Shown here: piece by piece, positions 1 to 9,088 of the stretch
Layout: the number at the start of each line of letters is the position of its first letter
How positions within the stretch are numbered: the stretch's first letter is position 1
Assembly (NCBI GenBank): GCA_046347045.1
Contig: JAXMGX010000014.1
Coordinates: forward strand, 1 to 64,000
DNA length: 64,000 nucleotides
From: ZC4RG30 sp046347045
GTDB taxonomy: Bacteria; Pseudomonadota; Gammaproteobacteria; Steroidobacterales; Steroidobacteraceae
Reading direction: 5' to 3'
Made by a program: the position numbers and the translations under genes
The notes under the pieces: model-generated
What the model was told of the DNA's origin: nothing
Databases searched by the model: none
The model's input: only the letters and a program-made list of their open reading frames with translations

Positions 1-598
1 CATTGGTGGCCACCACGGCAACGCCGCACTCGGCCGCCAGCGCGGCCGCGGCCGTGGCGTGGTCGCCGTCGGTGGCGCGCCCCACCCGCTGCAGCTCGAT
101 GTAGTAGCGGTCACCGAACAGCGACTGCCAGTGTGCCAGCTGCCGGCGCGCCAGCGCCGGACGGCCCATCAGCAGCGAGCGACCCACGTCGCCCTCCCAT
201 CCGCCCGACAGCGCGATGAGGCCGGAGACAGCCTCGGCCGTCAGCCACGCGCGCTCGATCAGCGGGGTGGCCTGTCGCTCGCCCTCCAGGTAGGCCCGCG
301 AGACCAGCCGCGACAGGTTGAGGTAGCCCGCATCGTTCTGGCACAGCAGCGTCAGCCGGCTGGGGGATTCACGCTCGCCGGTTTCGCGGATCCACAGGTC
401 CACGCCGATGATGGGCTTGATGCCTGCCGCCAGCGCCGCGCGATAGAACTTCACCATCGCGAACAGGTTGCATTCGTCCGTCAGCGCCACTGCCGGCATG
501 CCGGCGGCCGCCACGGCCTGCATCAGTTCCGGCACGCGCACGACGCTGTCGAGCAGCGAGTACTCGGTGTGCAGCTTCAGATGAACAAAATTCTGCAA
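1..598 (-). CDS. dnaE: DNA polymerase III alpha subunit, N-terminal part (partial)
   Basis: Catalytic subunit of the replicative DNA polymerase. Only about the first 199 codons are present; the gene runs off the left edge. What is visible is the PHP domain: it opens with QNFVHLKLHTEYSLLDSVV, continues through ALTDECNLFAMVKFY and IKPIIGVDLWI, and reaches FGDRYYIELQRVG and VVATN with no frame break. An in-frame TGA lies just upstream and no ATG stands before FVHL, so TTG at 598 is taken as the start; a GGA lies about 9 nt upstream. It follows rnhB by 2 nt, the usual lpxB-rnhB-dnaE order. The polymerase core, tau-binding and beta-clamp-binding parts lie outside the window. Confidence 0.93.
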   Translation of the reverse strand, partial: MQNFVHLKLHTEYSLLDSVVRVPELMQAVAAAGMPAVALTDECNLFAMVKFYRAALAAGIKPIIGVDLWIRETGERESPSRLTLLCQNDAGYLNLSRLVSRAYLEGERQATPLIERAWLTAEAVSGLIALSGGWEGDVGRSLLMGRPALARRQLAHWQSLFGDRYYIELQRVGRATDGDHATAAAALAAECGVAVVATN

Positions 599-600
599 GC

Positions 601-1197
601 CTATATTCCGGAATGTATTTTTGCCTCACGCACAGGAGCAAAACTGTGCCGGTGCTGGGGCGATGGCCCCAGGCGAGACAGTGCCTCCATGTGGATGCTC
701 GTAGGGTACCCCTTGTGCGCCTGCAACTGGTATCCCGGGTAGGCCGCATCGATCCGCGCCATCACGGCATCACGCGCCTCCTTGGCCAGGATCGAGGCGG
801 CGCTGATGGCCGGAACGCTCTGGTCGCCCCGCACCACCGTCTCGGCGCGCCCGCACAGGTCCGCGAGCGCGGGCAGTCGGTTGCCATCCACCTGCACCAG
901 CGCCGGCCGCAGGCAGAGCCCCGCGACTGCCCGGCGCATCGCCAGCAGCGTCGCGCCCAGTATGTTCAGGCTGTCGATCTCTTCCACGTCGGCCCATGCG
1001 ACATGCCATGCCAGCGCACGCTCGCGGATCAGCGGCACCAGTTCGGCACGGCGACCGGCGGTGAGCTGCTTGGAATCGGCAAGGCCCTCGACCGGTCGCG
1101 CGGGGTCCAGTATCACCGCCGCCGCGTAGACCGGCCCCGCAAGTGGCCCCCGCCCCGCTTCATCGACACCGGCGCGCAGCAGGCCATCGGTAGTCAT
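601..1197 (-). CDS. rnhB: Ribonuclease HII
   Basis: Cytoplasmic endonuclease that cuts the RNA strand of RNA/DNA hybrids and removes single ribonucleotides from DNA. The 198-residue product has the family length. It shows the N-terminal catalytic motif GVDEAGRGPLAGPV, then DSKQLTAGRR, VDGNRLP with the third acidic residue, LAKEARDAVM with the fourth, and the conserved HKGYPT segment. The ATG at 1197 overlaps the lpxB stop as ATGA, which fixes the start and implies translational coupling. A longer open frame upstream of this ATG is only the out-of-frame part of lpxB. Confidence 0.95.
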   Translation of the reverse strand: MTTDGLLRAGVDEAGRGPLAGPVYAAAVILDPARPVEGLADSKQLTAGRRAELVPLIRERALAWHVAWADVEEIDSLNILGATLLAMRRAVAGLCLRPALVQVDGNRLPALADLCGRAETVVRGDQSVPAISAASILAKEARDAVMARIDAAYPGYQLQAHKGYPTSIHMEALSRLGPSPQHRHSFAPVREAKIHSGI

Positions 1198-2378
1198 CGC
1201 GTCCGCCCGGCAAGTTCGATCACCACCTGGGCCGCCTTGCGCGCCGAATCCTGGCGCAGCTCGCGATGCAGCTCGCCGAAGCGCGCGCGCAGCGCCGCGC
1301 GGCGGGCATCGTCGTCCAGCAGGCCAGCCAGCGACTGCGCCAGCGCGGCAGGCGTGACGGCCTGCTGGAAGAATTCCGGCACCAGGGTCTGCCCCGCGAC
1401 CTGCTCGCCGGCCAGCAGGTTGGGCAGCGAGAACACCTTGAGCTTCACCAGCTCCAGCGTCGCGCGCGAGGAATGCCGTGAGCGCGGCAAGGCGATATGC
1501 CACGACCATCGGGCAGCCATGCAGCATGGCCTGCAGCGTTGCCGTGCCCGACGCCACCAGCGCGACATCCGCGGCCGCCAGCGCCGTGTCCGCCTGCCGG
1601 TCGAGCAGGCGAATCGCGGCACCGACTTCGCCACCTGCCCGCGAAAGATGTCCGCCACGGCCGGCGAAGCCATTGGTGCGATGAAAACCAGCGGACCGCC
1701 CGGACGCGATGCCAGCACAGCGCAGGCCGCCGCGAAATCCGCGCCGAGCCGCGAGACCTCGCCGCGCCGGCTGCCGGGCAGCACGGCCACCACGGTATCG
1801 CCGGGCGAAAGCCCAAGTGCCTCTCGCGCCGCGGCGCGGCCGCCCGAGGGCGCAATCCGGTCGGCCAGCGGATGCCCCACGAATGGCGCGCGCACGGGAT
1901 GGCCCGCATAGCAGCGCGGCTCGAAGGGCAGCAGGCACAGCACCGCATCCACCGATCGCGCGATGCCGGGCACCCGCCCCGCGCGCCAGGCCCACACCTG
2001 CGGACTCACGTACTGCGCGGTGGGTATGCCGCGGGATTTCAGCCAGCGAGCGAGCCCCAGGTTGAACGCGGGCGCATCGACGCCCACGAACACGTCGATG
2101 CGGCGGGCCAGGAATTCGCGTCGCAGGCGGGCGCGCAGCCGCAGCAGCCGGGGCAGATGGCGCAGTGGCTCGACCAGTCCCATCACGGCCAGCTCTTCGC
2201 AGCTGCCGAGGGACTCGCAGCCCGCCGCGCGCATGTGCTCGCCGGCCAGGCCCACGAACCGCGCCGCGGGCAGCGCCTCGCGCAGGGCCTCGATGAGCGC
2301 GCCGCCCAGCTGGTCGCCAGAGACCTCGCCGGCCACGAGGCCGATGGTCAGCTGCCTCGTGCGCAACGGATCGTCCAT
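1194..2378 (-). CDS. lpxB: Lipid-A-disaccharide synthase, with two compensating frameshifts
   Basis: Glycosyltransferase of the inner-membrane face that joins UDP-diacylglucosamine and lipid X to give the lipid A disaccharide. The start MDDPLRTRQLTIGLVAGEVSGD is followed by normal LpxB sequence (VAVLPGSRRGEV, SLPNLLAGEQVAG). Between about 1625 and 1457, however, the open frame reads arginine-rich nonsense. The expected residues (RLLDRQADTALAAADVALV, then LQAMLHGCPMVVAYRLAAL) are in the neighbouring frame of the same strand. One frameshift near 1611-1629 and an opposite one near 1457-1468, beside a CGCGCGCG run, would explain this, so about 50 residues are garbled although the frame stays open. 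Sequencing error is the likelier cause. The start lies 7 nt after the lpxA stop. Confidence 0.85.
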   Translation of the reverse strand: MDDPLRTRQLTIGLVAGEVSGDQLGGALIEALREALPAARFVGLAGEHMRAAGCESLGSCEELAVMGLVEPLRHLPRLLRLRARLRREFLARRIDVFVGVDAPAFNLGLARWLKSRGIPTAQYVSPQVWAWRAGRVPGIARSVDAVLCLLPFEPRCYAGHPVRAPFVGHPLADRIAPSGGRAAAREALGLSPGDTVVAVLPGSRRGEVSRLGADFAAACAVLASRPGGPLVFIAPMASPAVADIFRGQVAKSVPRFACSTGRRTRRWRPRMSRWWRRARQRCRPCCMAARWSWHIALPRSRHSSRATLELVKLKVFSLPNLLAGEQVAGQTLVPEFFQQAVTPAALAQSLAGLLDDDARRAALRARFGELHRELRQDSARKAAQVVIELAGRTR

Positions 2379-2385
2379 CGCTGCC

Positions 2386-3159
2386 TCAGCGCGCGAGGCC
2401 GCGCCCGGGGCGCGCGATGAAATCCACCATGGGCGCGAGCACCGGCTGCTCGCTGGCCATTTCCCGCAGCTGCGCCAGCGCATCTTCCAGCTTCAGCTCG
2501 CTGCGGTAGAGCACGCGGTAGGCGTTGCGGATCGCGCGCTGCTCGACTTCGGAGAAGCCGCGGCGCTTGATGCCCTCGATGTTCACCGAGCGCGGCCCGG
2601 CCGGATGGCCGGTGGCCAGCACGTACGGCGGGATGTCCTGCAGCACCGAGGTGTTGTTGCCGATGAAGGCGTGCGCGCCCACCCGGCAGAACTGGTGCGC
2701 GCCGGCATAGCCGCCCATGATGACCCAGTCGCCCAACTCGACGTGCCCGGCCAGGTTCACGGCATTGGACAGCACGATGTGGTCACCGAGGATGCAGTCG
2801 TGCGCCACGTGTGTGTACGCCAGCAGCAGGTTGTCGTTGCCGATGCGCGTCGCGCCCGCGCCGGTGACCGTGCCGCGATTGACGGACACGTACTCGCGGA
2901 AGGTATTGCGGTCACCGATGACCAGCTCCGTGCGCTCGCCCGCGTATTTCTTGTCCTGTGGCACCTCGCCGATCGAGGCGAACTGGAACACGCGATTGCC
3001 CGCACCCATGCGCGTCGGGCCATTGATGACCGCATGCGGGCCGATCCAGCAGCCGGGACCAATGCTTACTTCCGGCCCGATGACAGTGAAAGGACCGATT
3101 TCCACGTCGTCGGCGATGCGGGCATCGGGCGCGACGATGGCGCGCGGGTCGATCGCCAT
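2386..3159 (-). CDS. lpxA: UDP-N-acetylglucosamine acyltransferase
   Basis: First committed step of lipid A synthesis: transfers a 3-hydroxyacyl chain from acyl carrier protein to the 3-OH of UDP-GlcNAc in the cytoplasm. The 257-residue product is intact, in contrast to its neighbours. The N-terminal two thirds form a left-handed beta-helix of hexapeptide repeats (IGPFTVIGPEVSIGPG, LLAYTHVAHDCILGDH). The His of AHDC matches the family's catalytic base, and the IGGYAGAHQF-like segment (MGGYAGAHQFCRVG) is the family signature. The C-terminal helical domain carries RRGFSEVEQRAIRNAYR. Its ATG shares one base with the fabZ stop. Confidence 0.96.
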   Translation of the reverse strand: MAIDPRAIVAPDARIADDVEIGPFTVIGPEVSIGPGCWIGPHAVINGPTRMGAGNRVFQFASIGEVPQDKKYAGERTELVIGDRNTFREYVSVNRGTVTGAGATRIGNDNLLLAYTHVAHDCILGDHIVLSNAVNLAGHVELGDWVIMGGYAGAHQFCRVGAHAFIGNNTSVLQDIPPYVLATGHPAGPRSVNIEGIKRRGFSEVEQRAIRNAYRVLYRSELKLEDALAQLREMASEQPVLAPMVDFIARPGRGLAR

Positions 3160-3649
3160 CAGGCCGGATCGAGCGGGGTGGCGTTGTCAGCGTCCGGGAA
3201 GAGCATCATCTCGGCCGATGCCGCTTCGGCTTCGCCCACATAGGCTGCGGTCGAGAGTTTCCAGATGCCCTTCATGTTGCGACCCACCTTCGCGGTGAGG
3301 ATCAGCTGGTCGCCCGGCTCGACCGGGCGGCGGAAACGGCAGCCATCGATGCCGGCGAAATAGAAGCGCGTGTTCTGGTTCGGGATCTTGCGCAGCGTGT
3401 TGTAGGTGAGGATGCCGGCGGTCTGCGCCAGCGCCTCGAGGATCATCACGCCGGGCATCACCGGCCGCTCCGGGAAATGCCCGGTGAAGAACGGCTCGTT
3501 GAAGGTCACGTTCTTCACGGCGCGGATGCTCTCGCCCGACCTGCACTCGAGCACCCGGTCCACCAGCAGGAATGCGGATAACGGTGCGGCAGGTACTTGA
3601 GGATGGCGTAGATATCGAGGAACGGTTTGTCAGTCGTGTTCATTTTCAT
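3159..3649 (-). pseudogene. fabZ: 3-hydroxyacyl-ACP dehydratase FabZ, frameshifted near codon 26
   Basis: Dehydratase of type II fatty acid synthesis. The N-terminus (MKMNTTDKPFLDIYAILKY, then LPHRYP) is in one frame, and the rest (LLVDRVLECRSG, GHFPERPVMPGVMILEALAQ with the catalytic His and Glu) is in another. The junction at about 3573-3574 has two extra bases (CA on the coding strand) between the Pro and Phe codons of HRYPFLLVD; removing them restores a normal protein. The ATG at 3649 overlaps the original lpxD stop as ATGA. If the lesion is real, only a start inside the body (GTG at 3563) could give a truncated product. Consensus error is favoured because the gene is normally essential. 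Confidence 0.85.
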
Positions 3650-3741
3650 GCCCTGTCGCGGCGATTCCTGCCGCGTCTTCCGGGTTTCTTCACCTGCGTG
3701 GCGAGCACGTCGAGCCGCTTGATGCGGCCGACGATGCGGCG

Positions 3742-4692
3742 TTACAGCCGTACTTCTTCCACCGGCAGCACGCTCGAGTACATGCCGGGCGCGGTGATGG
3801 ACCGCGTCACCATGCCGAAGCCGGCGATGACGATATCATCCCCGATCTGGATCTGCCCGCCGATGCCGGTGCCACCGCCGATCATGCAGCGCTTCTCGCC
3901 GATGCGGGTGCTGTCGGCGTGATGCCCGTGCAGGCGGCGATGGCCGTGTGCGCGCCGATGCGCACGTTGTGCCCCACCGATCTGGCTGTCGAGCCGCGCG
4001 CCGTCTTCGATGCGCGTGTCGCCCAGCGCGCCGCGGTCGATGGTGGTGTTGGCGCCAATCTCCACGTCATCGCCGATGACGACCGAGCCCAGCTGCGGCA
4101 CCTTCACCCAGCGCGCGCCCTCGCGCGCGTTGCCGAAGCCGTCCGCGCCGATGACGGCGCCCGGATGCACCAGGCAGCGCTGGCCCAGCGAGGCGCCGGC
4201 GGCGATGCTCACGCGCTGCACCAGCCGCGTGTCCGCGCCCAGCGAGGCGCCCTGCCCCACGAAACACTGCGGTCCGACCACGCAGCGGGCGCCGACCACC
4301 GCGCCTGCCTCGACCACCGCGAGCGCGCCGACCTCGGCATCCGGCGACACGCGCGCCGTGGCGTGCACCACGGCCGTGGGATGTACGCCGGCGCTGGCCG
4401 GTGCGACAGGATGCAGCAGCGCCGCAACGCGCGCGAACACGACGTGCGGAGTGGAATGGATGAGCGCCGGAACGGGGCAGCGCGCCGCATGGCGACGCTC
4501 GAGCACGACCGCGCCCAGGCGCGTGCGACCCAGGTCCGCGAGATAGGCGGGGTTGGCGAGGAATCCGAGCGCGGTGGGTCCCCCATCGAGGCCGGCAACC
4601 GACTGGATGCGGGCCTCGGGATCTCCCACCAGCTCGCAGCCGAAGCGGACCGCGAGCTCGCCCAGCGGGAAGGACGCGCCGTTCACGCGCAT
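3742..4692 (-). CDS. lpxD: UDP-3-O-acyl-glucosamine N-acyltransferase, frameshifted and with early stop
   Basis: Third acyltransfer step of lipid A synthesis; a hexapeptide-repeat trimer with an N-terminal uridine-binding domain. The N-terminal 220 residues look normal (FLANPAYLADLGRTRLGAVVL, GADGFGNAREGARWVKVPQ). At about 3979 the frame is lost: the expected GHNVRIGAHTAIAACTGI is in the next frame, and the original frame returns near 3918 at STRIGEKRCMIGGG. At 3742-3744 a TAA stands where relatives keep an aromatic residue. The same frame continues as RRIVGRIKRLDVLATQVKK to a TGA overlapping the fabZ ATG, so the original gene probably ended at 3646. It follows skp by 13 nt. Confidence 0.85.
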   Translation of the reverse strand: MRVNGASFPLGELAVRFGCELVGDPEARIQSVAGLDGGPTALGFLANPAYLADLGRTRLGAVVLERRHAARCPVPALIHSTPHVVFARVAALLHPVAPASAGVHPTAVVHATARVSPDAEVGALAVVEAGAVVGARCVVGPQCFVGQGASLGADTRLVQRVSIAAGASLGQRCLVHPGAVIGADGFGNAREGARWVKVPQLGSVVIGDDVEIGANTTIDRGALGDTRIEDGARLDSQIGGAQRAHRRAHGHRRLHGHHADSTRIGEKRCMIGGGTGIGGQIQIGDDIVIAGFGMVTRSITAPGMYSSVLPVEEVRL

Positions 4693-4705
4693 CCCCGGTG
4701 CCGGA

Positions 4706-5272
4706 TCAGGGCTTGGTGGCAGGCGCCGCCGGCTTCGGAGCCGCGGCCGGGGCGGCGGCGGCGGGCCTGCGCGACTGCATCGCGGTGAGGATGGCGCCGG
4801 TCACGTCGAGCGCGTTGGTGCGGTAGATGACGCCATCGGTGAGGATGAGGTCGAAGCCCTGCGCCTTGGCGAAGACGTTGACCTCTTCGATCAGCACGCG
4901 ATTGAGCTTCGAGAGCTCCTCGTTGCGGCGCGCGTTCAGGTCGTCCTGGATCTCGGCCTGCAGCTTCTGCGCGTCGCGATAGCCATCGCGAAGCTCCTTT
5001 TCCGCCGAAGTGCGCTGCGCCTCGGTCATCGTTGCGCCGTCCTTCGCGAGCTTGTCTTCCCGGGCCTTGAGCGATGCGCCCAGCGTCTGCAGCTCGCGCT
5101 CGCGCGGCGCGAACTCGGTGCGGATCTGCTCGATGGCGACCTTGGCCTGCGGCGCATCGTTCATCAGCCGCTGCGTGTCGACCACGCCGATCTTCAGTTC
5201 CGCATGGGCCGTGGAAACGGTGCCGAGGGCCAGCAGGCCGGTGAACACCAGGGACGGGACGCTTCGCTTCAC
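4706..5272 (-). CDS. skp: Periplasmic chaperone Skp/OmpH
   Basis: Trimeric periplasmic chaperone that holds unfolded outer-membrane proteins for the BAM complex. The product of about 188 residues has a Sec signal peptide ending in VSTAHA before ELKIGVVDTQRLMND, then a long charged helical middle (EQIRTEFAPRERELQTLGA onward), and closes with an Ala/Pro-rich tail. GTG at 5272 is preferred because AGAGGT lies at good distance before it and it gives a clean KRS signal-peptide start. An in-frame ATG at 5287 has a GG pair pressed against it. The gene lies directly behind bamA, the conserved arrangement. Confidence 0.9.
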   Translation of the reverse strand: MKRSVPSLVFTGLLALGTVSTAHAELKIGVVDTQRLMNDAPQAKVAIEQIRTEFAPRERELQTLGASLKAREDKLAKDGATMTEAQRTSAEKELRDGYRDAQKLQAEIQDDLNARRNEELSKLNRVLIEEVNVFAKAQGFDLILTDGVIYRTNALDVTGAILTAMQSRRPAAAAPAAAPKPAAPATKP

Positions 5273-5288
5273 GATGTAACCTCTCATC

Positions 5289-7706
5289 CTAAAATGCCTG
5301 TCCGACCGAGAACTGGAACCGTTCCTTTTCGTCGGGGAAGATCACGCTGTTGCCCTTCTGCGGGTTCAGCGGGACACCGTAGCTGAAGCGGAACAGCCCC
5401 AGGGGCGCCAGCCATTCGACCGACAGGCCGGCCGAACGACGCAGGCTACTATACTTGAATTTGTAGGTGACCGGCGTCAGGCCGTCGCGGCCGTAGAACT
5501 GGACATTATTGTTAGTCGAGAACACGTTGCCTATGTCATAAAACAGGCTGACGCGGGCGCTGGACTGGAATTTCTCCGGCATCGGGATGATCAGTTCCGA
5601 CCGGGCCACCACCACCATGTTGCCGCCGTACGGGTTGCCGTAGTTGTCCTTGGGACCCAGCCGGCTTTCCCGGTAGCCGCGAACGGTATCCGGGCCACCG
5701 CCGAAGAACAGCCGGTACGGGGGCAGAGCCGTGGTGCTGCCGAAGGAGTCCCCGTACGAGGCCTTGAGGTTCACCATGCCCGTCAGGCGGCGCCAGATCG
5801 GCACGTACTGGACGAAGTTGTAGTCGGCCACCCAGTACTCGATGGAAGTGCCCGGGATGCTCGAAGAGAACGACAGCGACTGGCGCTGGCCCCGGTCGGG
5901 GAACAGTCCGCGGTTCAGGTTCTGGCGGTACCAGCCCGCCGACAGCTCGAAGCCGGTGTACTGGCTGCCGAAGAACTCGAAGATGTTGCCGTAATCGTCG
6001 ACCGCGCTGCGGCTGTACGGCTTGCCGTTCTGCTGCACCCAGTTCTGCGCCTGCAGCGCCGAGCCGGACGAGGTGGTGAGCAGTTCCGAGCGGGTCACGT
6101 TCAGCCCGAAGCGCAGGCCCTGGATCTCGGAGATGGGATACCCGAACTCCAGGCCGCCGCTGATCGACTTGGACGAGAAATCCGACGATGCCGACACGAA
6201 CTGCGTGACGTCCGAGTAGCGCACGCTGTAGGTGCGCGAGATGTTGTTGATCGTCAGGTACTGGTCGGTATTCGAGAAGCTGAACACCTTGGCGTACTTG
6301 CCGGTGTTGAGCTCGAAGGCCACGCGCTTGCCCGTGCCCATGAAGTTGCTGTCGGCATAGCTGCCGTTGAGCATGAACGACGAAGATGCCGAATAGCCGA
6401 TGCCACCCGACAGCTGGGCGCTGGGGCCTTCCTTGATGGTGTACTCGACGTCGACCAGGTCGTCCGACCCTTCGACCCTGTTCTTCTCGAACTCCACCTT
6501 CTCGATGTACGGCAGCTGCTGGATGCGCTGCTTGGAGCGCTCGAGCAGCATGTTCGACACCCACGCGCCCTCCAGCTGGCGCAGCTCGCGGCGCAGCACC
6601 ACGTCGTTGGTGCGCGTGACGCCGGCGAAGCTGACATGCCGCACGTAGACGCGCTTGCCGGGGTCGACGAGGAAGGTCATCGTGACCTCCTTCTTCTCGT
6701 CGTCGAGCTTGGGCACCGGGTCGACCTTGGCGAAGGCATAGCCCTCCAGGCCCAACCGGTTCTCGATCAGCTTCTGGGTGGCCGAGATCATCTGCTGGTT
6801 GTAGATCTGCCCCTTCGACACCAGCAGCAGCGCCTGCAGGTCCTTCAGCGGGACGATGGTCTGGCCGGCGATGGTGGCGTCGGCGATCTTGTAGATCTCG
6901 CCCTCCTTCACGCTCACCGTGATGAACATGTCGTCCTTCTCGGGCGAGATGGTCACCTGCGCGGACTCGATGTCCATGTTCGCGTAGCCGCGGTCCTGGT
7001 AATAGGACTTCACCTTCTCCAGGTCGCCCGACAGCGATTCCTTCGAGTAGCGCGTGCTCGCCTTCCACCAGTTGTTCCACTTCGGCGTCTTCAGCTCGAA
7101 GGTCTCGAGGACGTCTTTTTCCTTGAACTTGGTGTTGCCGACGATGTTGATCTGGCGGATGCGCGCGCGCGCGCCTTCCTTGATGTCGATCTTGATCCGC
7201 ACCCGGTTGTCGGGCTGGTCCTCGACCTTGGTGTTGATGGTCACCGCGTACTTGCCGCGGCTGAAGTACTGCTCGGTGAGGTAGCCGCGCAGCTCCTCGA
7301 GCACCGCGCGGTCGAAGGTCTTGCCGGCGGCGAGGCCCAGGTTGCGCAGGCTCTTGGTGAGCTCCTCGGTCTTGAAGTCCTTGTTGCCCTTGATCTCGAA
7401 GCTCTCGATCGAGGGCCGCTCCTTCACCACCACCACCAGCGTGCTGCCATCGCGGCGCAGCTCGACGTTGCGGAAGAAGCCGGTGGCGTACAGCGCGCGC
7501 ATGGCCTCGCGCAGGCGCTGCGTGCCCAGCTCGTCGCCGATGTTCACGGGCAGGTAGTTGTACACCGTGCCTTCGGAGACGCGCTGCAGGCCTTCGACGC
7601 GGATGTCGCCGACCGTGAAGCGGGCATCGCGCGGATCGATCTCCTGCGCGCCGACATTGGATGAGAGAGCCAGGGCAATCGCGGCCCAGACGAGGTTCTT
7701 TTGCAT
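5289..7706 (-). CDS. bamA: Outer membrane protein assembly factor BamA
   Basis: Essential outer-membrane insertase of the BAM complex. The 805-residue protein matches the family. It starts with the signal peptide MQKNLVWAAIALALSSNVGA, followed by five POTRA domains (first FTVGDIRVEGLQRVSEGTV, with further ERPSIESFEIKGNKDF and RIRQINIVGNTKFKEKDV units) and a C-terminal 16-strand beta-barrel. The VRGYRESRLGPKD segment holds the conserved VRGY motif of loop 6. The protein ends in an aromatic residue (FQFSVGQAF), as outer-membrane proteins do. The start is the ATG 5 nt after rseP; a longer open frame upstream lies inside rseP and is not coding. Confidence 0.97.
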   Translation of the reverse strand: MQKNLVWAAIALALSSNVGAQEIDPRDARFTVGDIRVEGLQRVSEGTVYNYLPVNIGDELGTQRLREAMRALYATGFFRNVELRRDGSTLVVVVKERPSIESFEIKGNKDFKTEELTKSLRNLGLAAGKTFDRAVLEELRGYLTEQYFSRGKYAVTINTKVEDQPDNRVRIKIDIKEGARARIRQINIVGNTKFKEKDVLETFELKTPKWNNWWKASTRYSKESLSGDLEKVKSYYQDRGYANMDIESAQVTISPEKDDMFITVSVKEGEIYKIADATIAGQTIVPLKDLQALLLVSKGQIYNQQMISATQKLIENRLGLEGYAFAKVDPVPKLDDEKKEVTMTFLVDPGKRVYVRHVSFAGVTRTNDVVLRRELRQLEGAWVSNMLLERSKQRIQQLPYIEKVEFEKNRVEGSDDLVDVEYTIKEGPSAQLSGGIGYSASSSFMLNGSYADSNFMGTGKRVAFELNTGKYAKVFSFSNTDQYLTINNISRTYSVRYSDVTQFVSASSDFSSKSISGGLEFGYPISEIQGLRFGLNVTRSELLTTSSGSALQAQNWVQQNGKPYSRSAVDDYGNIFEFFGSQYTGFELSAGWYRQNLNRGLFPDRGQRQSLSFSSSIPGTSIEYWVADYNFVQYVPIWRRLTGMVNLKASYGDSFGSTTALPPYRLFFGGGPDTVRGYRESRLGPKDNYGNPYGGNMVVVARSELIIPMPEKFQSSARVSLFYDIGNVFSTNNNVQFYGRDGLTPVTYKFKYSSLRRSAGLSVEWLAPLGLFRFSYGVPLNPQKGNSVIFPDEKERFQFSVGQAF

Positions 7707-7711
7707 TGTTG

Positions 7712-9088
7712 TCAGCCGAACTGCCGCAGTATGTCGTTGAACAGAGCCACGCCCATCATCAGCACCAGGAGGCCGATTCCGACCTGCTGGCCGACAACCT
7801 GTGCGCGCTCGGACAGCGGGCTGCCTTTGATCCATTCCACGAGCTGGTAGACGATCTGCCCGCCATCGAGGATGGGGATGGGCAGGAGATTGAGGAAACC
7901 GAGGGAAAGACTGATCAGCACCAGGAAGCTGGCGAATTCGGCCGGTCCGGAGCGGGCGGTATCGCCGGCGTATTCGGCGATGGTCAGCGGGCCGCTGAGG
8001 TTCTTCAGCGAGACATGCCCCTGGATCATCCTCCAGAAGACGCGCGCCTGCAGCGCGGTCATGCGCCAGGCCTCGGAGGCGCCCATCGCCAGCGCCGACC
8101 CGGGCCCGACCGCGCTGTGCACGATCATCGAGGCGGGCAGCTTGATGCGCGCCGGCGGCTCGACGCGGATGCGGCCCACGCGCTTGCCCTGCTCCTCGAC
8201 CGCCGCCACCGGCACGCGCAGCGACATTTCCTGGCCGGCGCGGCGCAGCGTGATGCTGACGGTGTCGCCGGCATGCTCCGAGATGCGACGGGCCATGTCG
8301 TAGAAGTCGGCGATGGCAGTGCCGTTGATCGACACCACTTCGTCGCCGGCCATGAGTCCCGCGGCCGCGCCCGTGCCATCGGGCAGCACGCGACCCAGCA
8401 CGGCCGGCACCGGCGGCCGATAGAAGCCGAAGCCCAGGCCGTGCAGCAGGTTCTCGGGAATCGTCAGGCGCCGACGCTCGTCGCCATCGACGACATCGAG
8501 CACGGCCCGCCGCGTCGCGCCATCGGCGGAGGCCAGCACCAGTTCGACGCGGCCATCGCCTGCCATCTGTTCCAGCAGCGACATGACCACGTCGGACTGG
8601 TCGCGCACCTGCTCGCCATCGATGTTGCGGATTTCATCACCGCTGCGGATGCCGGCGCGCGCGGCGGGAGACTCGGCGATGACTTCGCCCACCACCGGGC
8701 GCACATGCGTCACGCCGTTGACCCAGAACAGCGCCGCGAGCAGCAGCACGGCGAAGATGATGTTGAACGCGGGGCCGGCCAGCAGCACCAGGATGCGCTG
8801 CCAGTGCGGCCGGCGATTGAATGCGCGGGCGACCTCGGTGGATTCCACCGGCGCCTCGCGCTCGTCGAGCAGCTTCACGTAGCCACCCAGCGGTATGGCC
8901 GCCAGCACGTATTCGGTCTGGTCGGCGCCGGCCACGCGCCTGAACAGCGGCTTGCCGAACCCGACCGAGAAGCGCAGCACCTTGAAGCCCAGCCGGCGCG
9001 CCACCCAGTAGTGGCCGAATTCATGCACGGTGACCAGGAGGCCCACCGCGAACAGGAAGGCCAGCAGATGCTGCCAGGACAGGCTCAA
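7712..9088 (-). CDS. rseP: Site-2 zinc metalloprotease RseP
   Basis: Inner-membrane protease that cuts membrane-bound anti-sigma factors such as RseA and clears signal-peptide remnants. The 458-residue product has HEFGH at residues 22-26 in the first membrane helix (zinc ligands and catalytic Glu), a membrane segment near residue 100 (LVLLAGPAFNIIFAVLLLAAL), two PDZ domains, and ILDGGQIVYQLVEW near the C-terminus supplying the third zinc ligand. The start is TTG at 9088, overlapping the dxr stop as TTGA; no ATG is available before the conserved N-terminus. The sigma-E/RseA partner is not in the window. Confidence 0.95.
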   Translation of the reverse strand: MSLSWQHLLAFLFAVGLLVTVHEFGHYWVARRLGFKVLRFSVGFGKPLFRRVAGADQTEYVLAAIPLGGYVKLLDEREAPVESTEVARAFNRRPHWQRILVLLAGPAFNIIFAVLLLAALFWVNGVTHVRPVVGEVIAESPAARAGIRSGDEIRNIDGEQVRDQSDVVMSLLEQMAGDGRVELVLASADGATRRAVLDVVDGDERRRLTIPENLLHGLGFGFYRPPVPAVLGRVLPDGTGAAAGLMAGDEVVSINGTAIADFYDMARRISEHAGDTVSITLRRAGQEMSLRVPVAAVEEQGKRVGRIRVEPPARIKLPASMIVHSAVGPGSALAMGASEAWRMTALQARVFWRMIQGHVSLKNLSGPLTIAEYAGDTARSGPAEFASFLVLISLSLGFLNLLPIPILDGGQIVYQLVEWIKGSPLSERAQVVGQQVGIGLLVLMMGVALFNDILRQFG

